Assembly: GCA_030652035.1 (NCBI GenBank)
Contig: JAUSBJ010000048.1
Span: 160,723 to 224,722 of the forward strand
Direction: 5' to 3'
Source of the DNA: Sulfurimicrobium sp.
GTDB lineage: Bacteria; Pseudomonadota; Gammaproteobacteria; Burkholderiales; Sulfuricellaceae
DNA: 64,000 nt
Shown here: positions 29,826 to 38,756 of the stretch, piece by piece
How the letters are laid out: the number at the start of each line of letters is the position of its first letter
How positions within the stretch are numbered: the stretch's first letter is position 1
Made by a program: the position numbers and the translations under genes
Notes under the pieces: generated by a model
What the model was told of the DNA's origin: nothing
The model's input: the letters and a program-made list of their open reading frames with translations, nothing else
Database searches by the model: none

Positions 29826-29857
29826 TGGCCGGTCGCCTGCGCAACCGGCTTTTTTAT
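29826..29857 (+). terminator. Rho-independent terminator after sat
   Basis: A GCCGGT/ACCGGC stem with a CGCCTGCGCA loop is followed by a six-T run just downstream of the sat stop. It would reduce read-through into aprB, so sat and aprBA may be separately or attenuated-jointly transcribed. Confidence 0.75.
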
Positions 29858-29890
29858 AGTTGTTAATGTCAATACCGAGGAGTAAAAGCA

Positions 29891-30358
29891 ATGCCAACTT
29901 TTGTACGTACAGACAAATGTGACGGTTGCAAAGGTCAGGACAAAACTGCGTGCATGTACATCTGCCCGCACGACCTGATGAAGCTGGACAAAGACGGTTC
30001 CGAAACCGGTCACGCCATGAAGGCGTTCAACCAGGAACCTGAGCAGTGCTGGGAATGCTATTCCTGCGTGAAGATTTGCCCACAACAGGCCATTGAAGTA
30101 CGTCACTACGCTGACGTTGTGCCTCTGGGTGGTTCCGTGCAGCCTCTGCGTGGCTCCGATTCCATCATGTGGACCATCAAGTTCCGCAATGGCGTTCTGA
30201 AGCGCTTCAAGTTCCCGATCCGCACCACGCCAGAAGGTTCGATCGACTGCTACGGCGGCAAGCCTGAGGCAAGCATGGCCAATGTTTCCAAGTCCGGTTT
30301 CTTTAACCAGATGAATGGTTACCGCGCTGGCAACCCTGCCGAACTGATCCGCAAGTAA
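29891..30358 (+). CDS. aprB: Adenylylsulfate reductase subunit beta
   Basis: 155-residue iron-sulfur subunit of APS reductase. Two [4Fe-4S] clusters are indicated by CDGCKGQDKTACMYICP and CWECYSCVKICP; the atypical longer spacing in the first is characteristic of AprB. The C-terminal tail wraps AprA in known structures. GAGG precedes the start. aprA follows 47 bp later. Confidence 0.97.
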   Translation: MPTFVRTDKCDGCKGQDKTACMYICPHDLMKLDKDGSETGHAMKAFNQEPEQCWECYSCVKICPQQAIEVRHYADVVPLGGSVQPLRGSDSIMWTIKFRNGVLKRFKFPIRTTPEGSIDCYGGKPEASMANVSKSGFFNQMNGYRAGNPAELIRK

Positions 30359-30405
30359 GACGCATCGAACGGTTATTGTTAACGAATATTGAAAGGTAAA
30401 ATAAG

Positions 30406-32418
30406 ATGTCTGGAACCTTTGAAAATCCTGAAGTAGTACAAGAAGAAGTTGACATTCTTCTTATTGGCGGCGGCATGGCATGTTCCGGTGCGGCTTACGA
30501 AATCATGCGTTGGGCCGATGCAGCCAAGCGTGAAAATGGTGTTGACCTGAAAATCAAACTGGTGGACAAGGCTGCGATGGACCGCTCAGGCGCCGTTGCT
30601 CAAGGCCTCTCCGCGATCAACACCTACATCGGCGATACGCAGGATCCTGCTGACTACGCACGTATGGTATCCAACGATCTGATGGGTATTACCCGTGACG
30701 ATCTGGCCTACGATGTGGGCCGTCACGTTGACGAGTCCGTGCACCTGTTCGAAGAATGGGGCCTGCCAATCTGGAAGACAGACGAATCCGGCGAGCGTCA
30801 TGACGGTTCCGTCGATATGCCCAAGCTGAAAGACGGCGGCAAGCCCGTGCGTTCCGGCAAATGGCAGATCATGATCAACGGTGAATCCTACAAGTGGATC
30901 GTTGCCGAAGCTGCTAAAAAAGCGCTGGGCATGGACCGCATCCAGGAACGTATCTTCATCGTTCACCTGATCAACGACAAGAACGACAAGAACCGCATCG
31001 CTGGTGCCGCTGGTTTCTCCGTTCGCGAAAACAAGATCGTCATCTACAAGGCCAAGGCAATTCTGCTGGCTGCCGGCGGTTGCGTAAACCTGTTCCGCCC
31101 ACGTTCTGTTGGTGAAGGTCAAGGCCGTGCATGGTACCCAGTGTGGAACGCAGGTTCCACCTACTCCATGGCCGCTGAAGCTGGCGCAGAACTGACCATG
31201 ATGGAAAACCGCTTCGTCCCAGCCCGTTTTAAAGACGGTTATGGCCCTGTCGGCGCATGGTTCCTGTTGTTCAAGGCACAAGCTGTCAACGCCAATGGCG
31301 AAGTTTACATGGCCCGTAACAAGGAAATGCTGAACGACTACCCTCCGTATGGTCAAGCTGCCGTTCCTGCTTCCTGCCTGCGTAACCACCTGATGCTGCA
31401 CGAGATGAAGGAAGGCCGTGGTCCGATTTACATGGACACCGTGACCGCCCTTGCCAAGCTGCGTGAGACCCTGTCTCCACGTGAAGTGAAGCACCTGGAA
31501 GCAGAAGCCTGGGAAGACTTCCTGGACATGTGCGTAGGTCAGTGCGGCGTGTGGGTAGGTGAAAACATCGAGCCGGAGAAGAAAAACTCCGAACTGATGC
31601 CTACCGAACCCTACCTGCTCGGTTCCCACTCCGGTTGCTGCGGTATCTGGGTATCTGGTCCAGAAGACGTTGGCGCACCAACCACCGAAGGCAAGGACGG
31701 CGTTCCTGCCCACCTGCCAAGCGGCTGGAACTGGGGCTACCGCTCTATGACCACCGTGAAGGGTCTGTTCACTGCTGGTGACGGCGTGGGCGCATCCGGC
31801 CACAAGTTCTCTTCCGGCTCTCACGCCGAAGGCCGCCTGTGTGCCAAGTCCATGGTCAAGTACTGTGTTGACAACAAGGACCTGAAGGTCGAGTTCGAAG
31901 AGACTCCAGAGCAGATCGCCGAATTGATCTACAAGCCGGCACGCAACTACCTGGAGTTCAAGGACTACAGCACCGCGATCGACGTTAACCCTAACTACAT
32001 CACTCCAAAAATGTTGCAGTTCCGTCTGCAAAAAATCATGGACGAGTATGTTGCTGGCGTTGCGACCTACTACACCACCAACGACAAAATGTTGGCTGTG
32101 GCAGAAGAAAAGCTGGGCATGCTGAAGGAAGATGCAGAGAAAATGCGTGCGAAAGACCTGCACGAATTGCTGCGCGCATGGGAAAACTACCACCGCATCC
32201 TGACTGCAGAAGCTCACATGAAGCACATCCAGTTCCGTGAAGAGAGCCGTTATCCTGGCTTCTACTACCGCATGGACAAGAACTTTGTCGATGAAGAAAA
32301 CTGGAAATGCTTCGTGAACTCGATCTACGACAAGAAATCCAAACAGTGGACCTGCTTCAAGCGTGCTCACGTGGATCTGGTTGACAAGACCAAGCTGTTC
32401 AAAGCTGCTGCTCACTAA
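30406..32418 (+). CDS. aprA: Adenylylsulfate reductase subunit alpha
   Basis: 670-residue FAD subunit of APS reductase, acting in the oxidative direction (sulfite plus AMP to APS) in this context. The dinucleotide motif ILLIGGGMACSGAAYE is at the N-terminus; later segments include RSGAVAQGLSAINTYIG, LAAGGCVNLFRP, SCLRNHLMLHEMKEGRGPIY and SSGSHAEGRLCAKS, typical of AprA. It ends in a strong terminator. No aprM, qmo or dsr genes are in view, so the electron acceptor partner is encoded elsewhere. Confidence 0.97.
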   Translation: MSGTFENPEVVQEEVDILLIGGGMACSGAAYEIMRWADAAKRENGVDLKIKLVDKAAMDRSGAVAQGLSAINTYIGDTQDPADYARMVSNDLMGITRDDLAYDVGRHVDESVHLFEEWGLPIWKTDESGERHDGSVDMPKLKDGGKPVRSGKWQIMINGESYKWIVAEAAKKALGMDRIQERIFIVHLINDKNDKNRIAGAAGFSVRENKIVIYKAKAILLAAGGCVNLFRPRSVGEGQGRAWYPVWNAGSTYSMAAEAGAELTMMENRFVPARFKDGYGPVGAWFLLFKAQAVNANGEVYMARNKEMLNDYPPYGQAAVPASCLRNHLMLHEMKEGRGPIYMDTVTALAKLRETLSPREVKHLEAEAWEDFLDMCVGQCGVWVGENIEPEKKNSELMPTEPYLLGSHSGCCGIWVSGPEDVGAPTTEGKDGVPAHLPSGWNWGYRSMTTVKGLFTAGDGVGASGHKFSSGSHAEGRLCAKSMVKYCVDNKDLKVEFEETPEQIAELIYKPARNYLEFKDYSTAIDVNPNYITPKMLQFRLQKIMDEYVAGVATYYTTNDKMLAVAEEKLGMLKEDAEKMRAKDLHELLRAWENYHRILTAEAHMKHIQFREESRYPGFYYRMDKNFVDEENWKCFVNSIYDKKSKQWTCFKRAHVDLVDKTKLFKAAAH

Positions 32419-32452
32419 TAAGAGTTTGCTCTAACAGTGTAGTAAAATAAAA

Positions 32453-32483
32453 GCCGGGCGCCGCAAGGTGCCCGGTTTTTTCT
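32453..32483 (+). terminator. Rho-independent terminator after aprA
   Basis: CCGGGC-G-CC, loop GCAA, GG-T-GCCCGG forms a strong stem with a tetraloop, followed by a run of T. It closes the apr operon before the YkgJ-type gene. Confidence 0.88.
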
Positions 32484-32602
32484 TTCAAGCTCAAATATGC
32501 ATGTTGCACGCATGGATAAGTGCCAAGACACAAGGCAGGCCAGCCCTCTCTTCTGTCTGGACATTTGGATACAACCGCGCTCAGCGCTCAAACGAGGTAA
32601 TC

Positions 32603-33547
32603 ATGGACGAACAAGAATTTCAGAATCTGGCCAAGGACTCTCCCTTTGTTGATAGCCCTGTCATGCCCAACATGCTGGAGGGCAACGCCACCATCAAATT
32701 CCGCTGCCACCGCCAGGTCAAGTGCTGGAACGCCTGCTGCAGCAATATCGACATTCCTCTGACGCCTTACGATATCCTGCGGCTGAAAAACCGTCTGGGC
32801 GTCTCCTCCGGGGACTTCCTGAAGCAATACACCTTCCCCTACGAACTGGACAAGGACGGTCTGCCAGGAGTGAAATTCCAGCCGGTTGAAGGCGGTACAG
32901 CGTGCCAGTTCATGGTCGAGGAAGGTTGCAGCGTCTATGAAGATCGCCCCGCCGCCTGCCGCTACTACCCGGTCGCCCTGCTCTCCATGCGCCGCTCGGA
33001 TGAATATACCGACCGCACCGCCTATGCGCTGGTGCAGGAAAAGCACTGCCTTGGCCACAATGAAGATCGCAAATTGACCATCGACGAATATCGCCAGGAA
33101 CAAGGCGTCAACAACTATGACGAGAAAAGCCGCGGCTGGCGCCAATTGATTTTGAAAAAGAAATCCGCTGGTCCTTCCGTCGGCAAACCGCCACAAATAT
33201 CCAATCAACTTTTCTTCATGGCAAGCTACGACCTTGACCGTTTCCGCGCTTTCATCATCAGCCCCTCTTTCAATGATTCCTACGTGGTGCCTGTTGAAAC
33301 CATGGCTGAAATCCTGGCAGAAGATGAAAAACTGATGGAATTTGCTTTCAACTTCCTCAGACAGACACTATTCAAGGAAGAGTTCCTCGAACAACAGGAA
33401 GGCGCATTCGAAAAGCGTCGCGCCAGATTGAATGAGCGCGCCCATACCATCATTGCCGAAATGCAAAAAGACCGTCAGAAACTGGCGGATGACATGTACA
33501 GCCCGGACCCCAGGCCTGGTGACTGTGGTTGCGGCGGCAACGAATAG
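32603..33547 (+). CDS. YkgJ-family cysteine-cluster (metal-binding) protein
   Basis: 314 residues from the ATG at 32603 with a GAGG site; the frame is open upstream to 32468 through the aprA terminator, which is unlikely to be coding. The N-terminal half holds the CxxCC-type cluster ([20 protein letters not shown]) and a second group ([23 protein letters not shown]), as in YkgJ proteins thought to bind zinc or iron. The C-terminus ends in GDCGCGGNE. The C-terminal region (residues 200-300) is helical and unassigned. It overlaps or abuts the CbbQ-like gene, so it belongs to that operon. Confidence 0.85.
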   Translation: MDEQEFQNLAKDSPFVDSPVMPNMLEGNATIKFRCHRQVKCWNACCSNIDIPLTPYDILRLKNRLGVSSGDFLKQYTFPYELDKDGLPGVKFQPVEGGTACQFMVEEGCSVYEDRPAACRYYPVALLSMRRSDEYTDRTAYALVQEKHCLGHNEDRKLTIDEYRQEQGVNNYDEKSRGWRQLILKKKSAGPSVGKPPQISNQLFFMASYDLDRFRAFIISPSFNDSYVVPVETMAEILAEDEKLMEFAFNFLRQTLFKEEFLEQQEGAFEKRRARLNERAHTIIAEMQKDRQKLADDMYSPDPRPGDCGCGGNE

Positions 33548-33555
33548 GCTCGCCA

Positions 33556-34368
33556 GTGGAAGCCCATACATTGGCTCCGGAAGAGCACTTCATCCGTGAC
33601 GAACCCTATTACGAGCCAATTGCTCAGGAAATTGCCATATTCGAGGCTGCGTACCAGAACAAGCTGCCTGTACTGCTCAAAGGGCCGACTGGCTGCGGCA
33701 AGACACGTTTCATGGAATACATGGCGTGGCGTCTCAAGCGTCCACTGATCACGGTCTCCTGCCATGACGACCTGACCGCCTCCGATCTGGTGGGGCGTTT
33801 CCTGGTCAAGGGTGGCGAAACCGTCTGGGTGGATGGGCCGCTGTCCCGCGCCGTGCGAGCTGGTGGCATCTGCTATCTGGACGAGATCGTTGAGGCGCGC
33901 AAGGACACCATGGTGGTAATTCATCCCCTGGCTGACGACCGCCGTGCCCTGCCCATGGAAAAGCTCGGTACCCTGCTGGAAGCCAATGATGATTTCTGTC
34001 TCGCCATTTCCTACAACCCTGGCTACCAGAGCGTTCTGAAGGATCTCAAACAAAGCACCCGGCAACGCTTTGTCGCATTGGAATTCAACTACCCTGCCGC
34101 TGAACTGGAGCGCAAAATTGTCGCCAACGAATCTGGAGTGGCGCAGGATATCGCCGAGAAACTGGTCAAGTTTGCCCAGATGACGCGCAACCTCAAAGGC
34201 AGCGGCCTGGAAGAAGGCGCCAGCACTCGGCTTCTGGTGCATGCCGCCAAACTCATGGCCTCGAACATCGAACCCGTGGTGGCATGCCAAAGCGCCATTG
34301 CCCAGGCACTTACCGATGATGAAGAGATGCTGGCTGCCGTGCAGGAACTCTCGTCATCCTTGTTCTAA
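33556..34368 (+). CDS. cbbQ: CbbQ/NirQ/NorQ-type MoxR AAA+ ATPase
   Basis: 270 residues from the GTG at 33556; a TTG at 33529 inside the previous gene is the alternative. Walker A is GPTGCGKT, Walker B is [11 protein letters not shown], and the family tail with [11 protein letters not shown] is present. Such hexameric ATPases work with a VWA partner to remodel a target enzyme: RuBisCO for CbbQO, NO reductase for NorQD. The VWA gene follows 31 bp later. No RuBisCO or nor genes are in view, so the target here is open; the nearest substrate-level candidate is APS reductase. Confidence 0.9.
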   Translation: MEAHTLAPEEHFIRDEPYYEPIAQEIAIFEAAYQNKLPVLLKGPTGCGKTRFMEYMAWRLKRPLITVSCHDDLTASDLVGRFLVKGGETVWVDGPLSRAVRAGGICYLDEIVEARKDTMVVIHPLADDRRALPMEKLGTLLEANDDFCLAISYNPGYQSVLKDLKQSTRQRFVALEFNYPAAELERKIVANESGVAQDIAEKLVKFAQMTRNLKGSGLEEGASTRLLVHAAKLMASNIEPVVACQSAIAQALTDDEEMLAAVQELSSSLF

Positions 34369-34399
34369 TGAGCAGGGTTAACAGTTTTTTCTGGCTGCC

Positions 34400-36517
34400 G
34401 TGACAGCCCATCCAGAATCCGCCAGCGCCATTACCAGCCACCTCGAGGAATTGCTCGAGGTCGAGTTCACCTTTCTGCATGTCGATGAATTGGCAATATC
34501 GCTTGCAGCGCTTGTGCCAGAAGATCGGGCGTTTCTGCTTGGCTGGACACGGCGCATTGCCAGCACCAACATCCAGATTGCCTATCAGTTCGCGCTCCGC
34601 GCCATAAAACTGCTCGACCGCATGGACCGGCGCCTGATCGAGGCATGGGCTCTGCACGCCATGGACACCTATGATCGTAGCGGCCTATCCTCGGGCATGC
34701 GCATCATCAAGGAAGTGGAAAACTTCGCTCACCAGAGCCATGAGCGCTCTGCCGGCGTAGTATTTGAGGATGTCGGCGGCATCATGCTCAATTTCGTGCA
34801 CGGTCTATCCGGACGGCGTCTCAGGCTGGAGCAGGGTGATGCCGCATACACCGACAGCGAAACGCTGTTCCTGCCGGCTGTCATTGCCCGCATGCAAATG
34901 GCGAGCGACAACTTCACCCTGTGCAAGGCCATGGTCGCCATGATGTGGGCCCAGACTCGCTATGGCAGTTTTCGTACCGATCTTCCTGAACAACTCAATG
35001 CCTATGACGACGCCGGACGCGCGTTGACCCACTTCCAGGCCCTTGAAACCTTGCGTCTGGAGGCCTGCATTGCCCGCGAGCTACCCGGCCTGTATCGTGA
35101 AATGCAGAGGCTGCGAGCCGAGCTGGACGAATCGCTTCCTGCTGCTTGGCAACATTTCGCCCTGGAACTGGGACAACCCGGGGCCAGCATCAATGACAGC
35201 CTGCACCTGCTGGCCGAAGCCTATGCCGGGCCGCCCCCCCCGGACATTTGCTACCAGAGCGAAATACGCCCAGAGACTGTCGCGCAGTGCATGGCTGCGC
35301 GCATAGCCAAAGAAAAAATCCTGCTACGGGTGAAGCTGGCACAACTGGAACAGGAACTGAGAAAACATCGCCCGGATGAAGCCAAGGCTCTGCCGGCGCA
35401 GTTTGAGTTGACCGATAAAGCCGAAACCGAACATAGCCAGGCAGGGCTGGAACTTATTCTGGATGGCGCGCCCATTGCCCCGCCTGAGGGCGTGCGCCAG
35501 TTGCTGACTTCGATTCAGCTCGATCTGGGCGAGATTCCGCCCGAATATCTGGTCGCTGCCGGGCCGGGCGAATACGACCCACGCCTGTATGAGGAAAAAA
35601 CCGCCAACACGGACGACGTATGGCAAGGCACCTATCACGAGGAAGGGGCCACGCTCTACCCCGAATGGGATTACGGCCGCCAGCATTACCGCAAGAACTG
35701 GTGCGTGATGCGCGAAAAGGAGGTAATCCCGGTACACGACGGTTTCCGCAAGAACACGCTGGAAAAATACAGCGGCCTGGTCAAACACCTGCGCAAAACC
35801 TTTGAAGCCATGCGCGACGAGAACCGTTTGTTGAAACGCCAGGCCTACGGCGACAACGTGGACATCGACGCCCTGGTTGAAGCGCTCGCCGATGCCCGCG
35901 ACGGCAGCGAAATGAGCGATCGCCTGTTCATGCGCATGCACCGCACCGAGCGCAACATCGCGGTGATGTTCATGGTGGACATGAGCGGCAGCACGCGCGG
36001 CTGGATCAACGATGCCGAACGGGAATCCCTGGTGCTGCTCGCCGAAGCGCTGGAAACCCTGGGCGACCGCTACGCCATATATGGCTTTTCCGGCACTACG
36101 AGGAAGCGCTGCGAACTGTTCCGCATCAAGCGCTTCGACGAACCCTATAATGAAGAGGTGCAGGCACGCATCAGCGGCATCCGCCCTCAGGAATACACCC
36201 GCATGGGATTCGCCATCCGCCATCTGACCAGCGTGCTGAACGAAGTCGAGGCGCGCACCAAGCTGCTGATCACGCTTTCTGACGGCAAGCCTGACGACTA
36301 CCACGACAATTACCGCACCCAATATGGCATTGAAGATACCCGCAAGGCGCTGCAGGAGGCGCAGCGCAGCGGCATCCACCCGTTCTGCATCACGCTTGAC
36401 GAGAAAGCTCGCGATTATCTCCCCCACCTCTATGGCGCGGTGAATTACACCGTGATCGATGAAGTCCACAAGCTGCCGTTCAAGGTTGCGGACATTTACC
36501 GGCGATTGACGACCTAG
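34400..36517 (+). CDS. cbbO: CbbO/NorD-type von Willebrand factor A protein
   Basis: 705-residue partner of the CbbQ-type ATPase, GTG start. The first 450 residues form the helical CbbO/NorD region (FAHQSHERSAGVVFEDVGGI; EWDYGRQHYRKNWC). The C-terminal VWA domain (about 515-700) has an intact MIDAS (MVDMSGSTRGW, then YTRMGFAIRHLT and ITLSDGKPDDYHDNY). In CbbQO activases this subunit recruits the target through MIDAS. The gene is the last of the YkgJ-Q-O run before a short gap and an unrelated FliL-like gene. Confidence 0.9.
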   Translation: MTAHPESASAITSHLEELLEVEFTFLHVDELAISLAALVPEDRAFLLGWTRRIASTNIQIAYQFALRAIKLLDRMDRRLIEAWALHAMDTYDRSGLSSGMRIIKEVENFAHQSHERSAGVVFEDVGGIMLNFVHGLSGRRLRLEQGDAAYTDSETLFLPAVIARMQMASDNFTLCKAMVAMMWAQTRYGSFRTDLPEQLNAYDDAGRALTHFQALETLRLEACIARELPGLYREMQRLRAELDESLPAAWQHFALELGQPGASINDSLHLLAEAYAGPPPPDICYQSEIRPETVAQCMAARIAKEKILLRVKLAQLEQELRKHRPDEAKALPAQFELTDKAETEHSQAGLELILDGAPIAPPEGVRQLLTSIQLDLGEIPPEYLVAAGPGEYDPRLYEEKTANTDDVWQGTYHEEGATLYPEWDYGRQHYRKNWCVMREKEVIPVHDGFRKNTLEKYSGLVKHLRKTFEAMRDENRLLKRQAYGDNVDIDALVEALADARDGSEMSDRLFMRMHRTERNIAVMFMVDMSGSTRGWINDAERESLVLLAEALETLGDRYAIYGFSGTTRKRCELFRIKRFDEPYNEEVQARISGIRPQEYTRMGFAIRHLTSVLNEVEARTKLLITLSDGKPDDYHDNYRTQYGIEDTRKALQEAQRSGIHPFCITLDEKARDYLPHLYGAVNYTVIDEVHKLPFKVADIYRRLTT

Positions 36518-36562
36518 CCGATTCTGATTAACTTGTACCCTGTATTATTACAAGGATTATAA

Positions 36563-36952
36563 ATGCGATATATTTTGGCCTCTCTGCTTGCCGCTCTGAT
36601 ACTTTTTTCCGCCTCTGCCCAAGCCAGTGGCGGCGGTGGCGGCGGTGCTTCACCTTATGCCAAGCTGGAAACCTTTACCGTCAACCTGCAGGGGTTGACG
36701 CAATATTTGCAACTCGATATATCACTCAAGGTTGCCGATCCCAAGATTGCCGAGTCGATCAAGGGTTGGAGCCCTGTCATCCGCCACGAACTCATTCTGG
36801 TACTCAGCAGCCAAAACGGCGAGGAGCTTGCAACACTGGCAGGCAAGAAAAAATTGTCTGGCCAGATCAAGGCCGCTATCAACAAGGTACTGAAGCTGGA
36901 TGCAAAAGAGGGCGTAACGGACGTTCTGTTCGAATCTTTCGTGATTCAGTAA
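36563..36952 (+). CDS. Orphan FliL-like exported protein
   Basis: 129 residues. The first 21 look like a signal peptide (MRYILASLLAALILFSASAQA), then a Gly-rich stretch, then a FliL-type domain (YAKLETFTVNLQG; LQLDISLKV; VIRHELILVLSSQ) up to the C-terminus (DVLFESFVIQ). FliL normally sits at the flagellar stator with an uncleaved anchor and a flagellar operon around it. Here there are no flagellar genes and the N-terminus looks cleavable. It may be a periplasmic FliL relative with another role. Confidence 0.75.
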   Translation: MRYILASLLAALILFSASAQASGGGGGGASPYAKLETFTVNLQGLTQYLQLDISLKVADPKIAESIKGWSPVIRHELILVLSSQNGEELATLAGKKKLSGQIKAAINKVLKLDAKEGVTDVLFESFVIQ

Positions 36953-37065
36953 CCCATGTTCAGGACTATCCGGGTGCGCATGCTCCTGGGTGGGGACTGA
37001 CTTCAAAACCACACATGGCGGCATCTTCAGCAGCCAATTGTGACACATTTCCCAGCAGACCAAGG

Positions 37066-37106
37066 TTCGCACCATGACCCGGCACCTCGCCCGGTTTTGG
37101 TGCGAA
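37066..37106 (+). promoter_or_regulatory. Two NtrC-like enhancer sites upstream of narK
   Basis: Site 1 at 37088-37106 (plus strand, CGCCCGGTTTTGGTGCGAA) and site 2 at 37066-37084 (minus strand, TGCCGGGTCATGGTGCGAA) each have a strong right half TGGTGCGAA and a weaker left half relative to the NtrC consensus TGCACTAWWWTGGTGCAA. They lie about 100 and 120 bp before the predicted start of transcription, a normal enhancer distance. Confidence 0.55.
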
Positions 37107-37167
37107 AACTCAGACACACTCCCAGAAGCAAAATATTTTTTACATATATATCAGTATGATGCGACCG

Positions 37168-37183
37168 TGGCACGTTGCTTGCT
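37168..37183 (+). promoter_or_regulatory. Sigma-54 promoter of narK (exact consensus)
   Basis: TGGCACGTTGCTTGCT matches the -24/-12 consensus TGGCACG-N4-TTGCW at every position with correct spacing. It lies 45 bp before the narK ATG and downstream of two NtrC-like sites, indicating RpoN/NtrC control. Confidence 0.85.
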
Positions 37184-37228
37184 TACTGCCGTGCATCCTG
37201 GTTTACGGATCACCCAAAGGAGCACAAC

Positions 37229-38698
37229 ATGTCCGACCGTTTCAATCTACTTGATTTTTCCAAAGCGAATATCCGCACCCTGCACCTGACCTGGCTGGCA
37301 TTCTTTGTCAGTTTCATGGTGTGGTTTGCGCATGCCCCCCTGATGCCTTTTATCCGCGAAGCATTGCAGCTCACGGATCTCCAGACCAAGGTGCTGCTGA
37401 TTCTCAATGTGGCCATGACCATTCCGGCCCGCATCCTGGTCGGCATGCTGGTGGATCGCTATGGGCCGCGCATCATGTTCTCTTCCATCCTGATACTGGG
37501 CGGACTGGCCAGTATTGCATTTGCCATGGCTGATAATTTCCAGCAACTGGCGCTGCTGCGTTTTCTCTCCGGTTTTGTCGGCGCGGGCTTCGTAGTCGGC
37601 ATCCGCATGATCTCGGAATGGTTTCCGGCACGCCAGACCGGCGTCGCCCAAGGCATTTATGGCGGCTGGGGGAACTTCGGCTCGGCTGGAGCGGCAGGCT
37701 TGCTGCCCATCATCGCCGCAAGCGTGGGCGGTCCGGATGGCTGGCGCTATGCGATTGCCCTCACCGGGCTGATCGCCATCGGTTACGGCATGCTGTTCTA
37801 CTGGCGTGCGCGCAACACCCCCAAGGGCTCGACCTATTTCAAACCCAAGAAAACCGGGGCGCTGGAAATCACCAGCAAATTCGATCTGGCGCTGTACATC
37901 GTGATGAACATCCCCATGTATCTGGCCCTGGGCGTGCTGACCTGGAAACTCTCCCCCAGCGGCATGAAACTGCTGGGTCAAGGCACGGTATATGCCATCT
38001 ATGCCGTTCTGACACTCACCTACCTGGTCCAGGTGTGGAAGATCTGGCAGGTGAACGCCCATGTGCTGAAAGAACCCGTGCCTGAACTGCAACGCTACTC
38101 TTTCACCCAGGTTGCCATTCTGGATCTGGCATACATGGTGACCTTCGGCACCGAACTGGCGGTGGTTTCCATGCTGGCGCTGTTCTATGTTGACATGTTT
38201 GCCATGGACAAGGTTGCGGCGGGCCTCCTGGCCGGTTCCTATGCGGTCATCAACCTGATTGCCCGCCCTGCCGGCGGCATGCTGAGCGACAAATTCGGTC
38301 GCAAGGTCACGCTCATCATTGTATTTGTCGGCATCGCGCTGAGCTTCATGATGTTAAGCAACGTGAGCAAGGAATGGAGCCTGCCCATGGTGGTGCTGGT
38401 AGCCACCTTGGGCGGCATCTTCTCCAAAGCCGGGTCAGGCGCCGTGTATGCCATGGTGCCATTGATCCAGCGCCGCCTCACCGGGCAAATCGCCGGCATG
38501 GCAGGTGCTTATGGCAATGTGGGCGGCGTGGCCTTCCTCACCGTTCTGGCCATGGTCTCGACGCAGATATTCTTCCTGGTGATCGGTGTGACTGCGGCCA
38601 TTGTGCTGCTGTTCATCGCGGCCTTCCTGCGCGAACCCAAGGGACACATGACCGAAGTCCTGCCGGATGGCACCGTGCAACTGATCGAAGTACACTGA
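37229..38698 (+). CDS. narK: Nitrate/nitrite MFS transporter NarK
   Basis: 489-residue, 12-helix transporter of the nitrate-nitrite porter family. The ATG at 37229 follows AAAGGAGC; upstream in-frame codons are within the promoter. Both nitrate signature motifs are visible (GGWGNFGSAGA; GAYGNVGGVAF), plus substrate-binding Arg residues in helices 2 and 8 regions. The sigma-54/NtrC promoter indicates nitrate uptake for assimilation. A PP2C-kinase fusion gene follows 58 bp later. Confidence 0.95.
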   Translation: MSDRFNLLDFSKANIRTLHLTWLAFFVSFMVWFAHAPLMPFIREALQLTDLQTKVLLILNVAMTIPARILVGMLVDRYGPRIMFSSILILGGLASIAFAMADNFQQLALLRFLSGFVGAGFVVGIRMISEWFPARQTGVAQGIYGGWGNFGSAGAAGLLPIIAASVGGPDGWRYAIALTGLIAIGYGMLFYWRARNTPKGSTYFKPKKTGALEITSKFDLALYIVMNIPMYLALGVLTWKLSPSGMKLLGQGTVYAIYAVLTLTYLVQVWKIWQVNAHVLKEPVPELQRYSFTQVAILDLAYMVTFGTELAVVSMLALFYVDMFAMDKVAAGLLAGSYAVINLIARPAGGMLSDKFGRKVTLIIVFVGIALSFMMLSNVSKEWSLPMVVLVATLGGIFSKAGSGAVYAMVPLIQRRLTGQIAGMAGAYGNVGGVAFLTVLAMVSTQIFFLVIGVTAAIVLLFIAAFLREPKGHMTEVLPDGTVQLIEVH

Positions 38699-38756
38699 TC
38701 GCAATGCCATCAAAAGCCAACCCTGCCACGGCGGGGTTGGCGCTGCGGGAGCACAC

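Noticed and set aside
30586..32415. A 609-codon minus-strand frame antisense to aprA
   Set aside because: It mirrors aprA exactly and has no recognisable domain; aprA is fully supported.
37155..37160. TATGAT as a sigma-70 -10 box for narK
   Set aside because: No -35 hexamer at suitable spacing, while an exact sigma-54 element lies just downstream.
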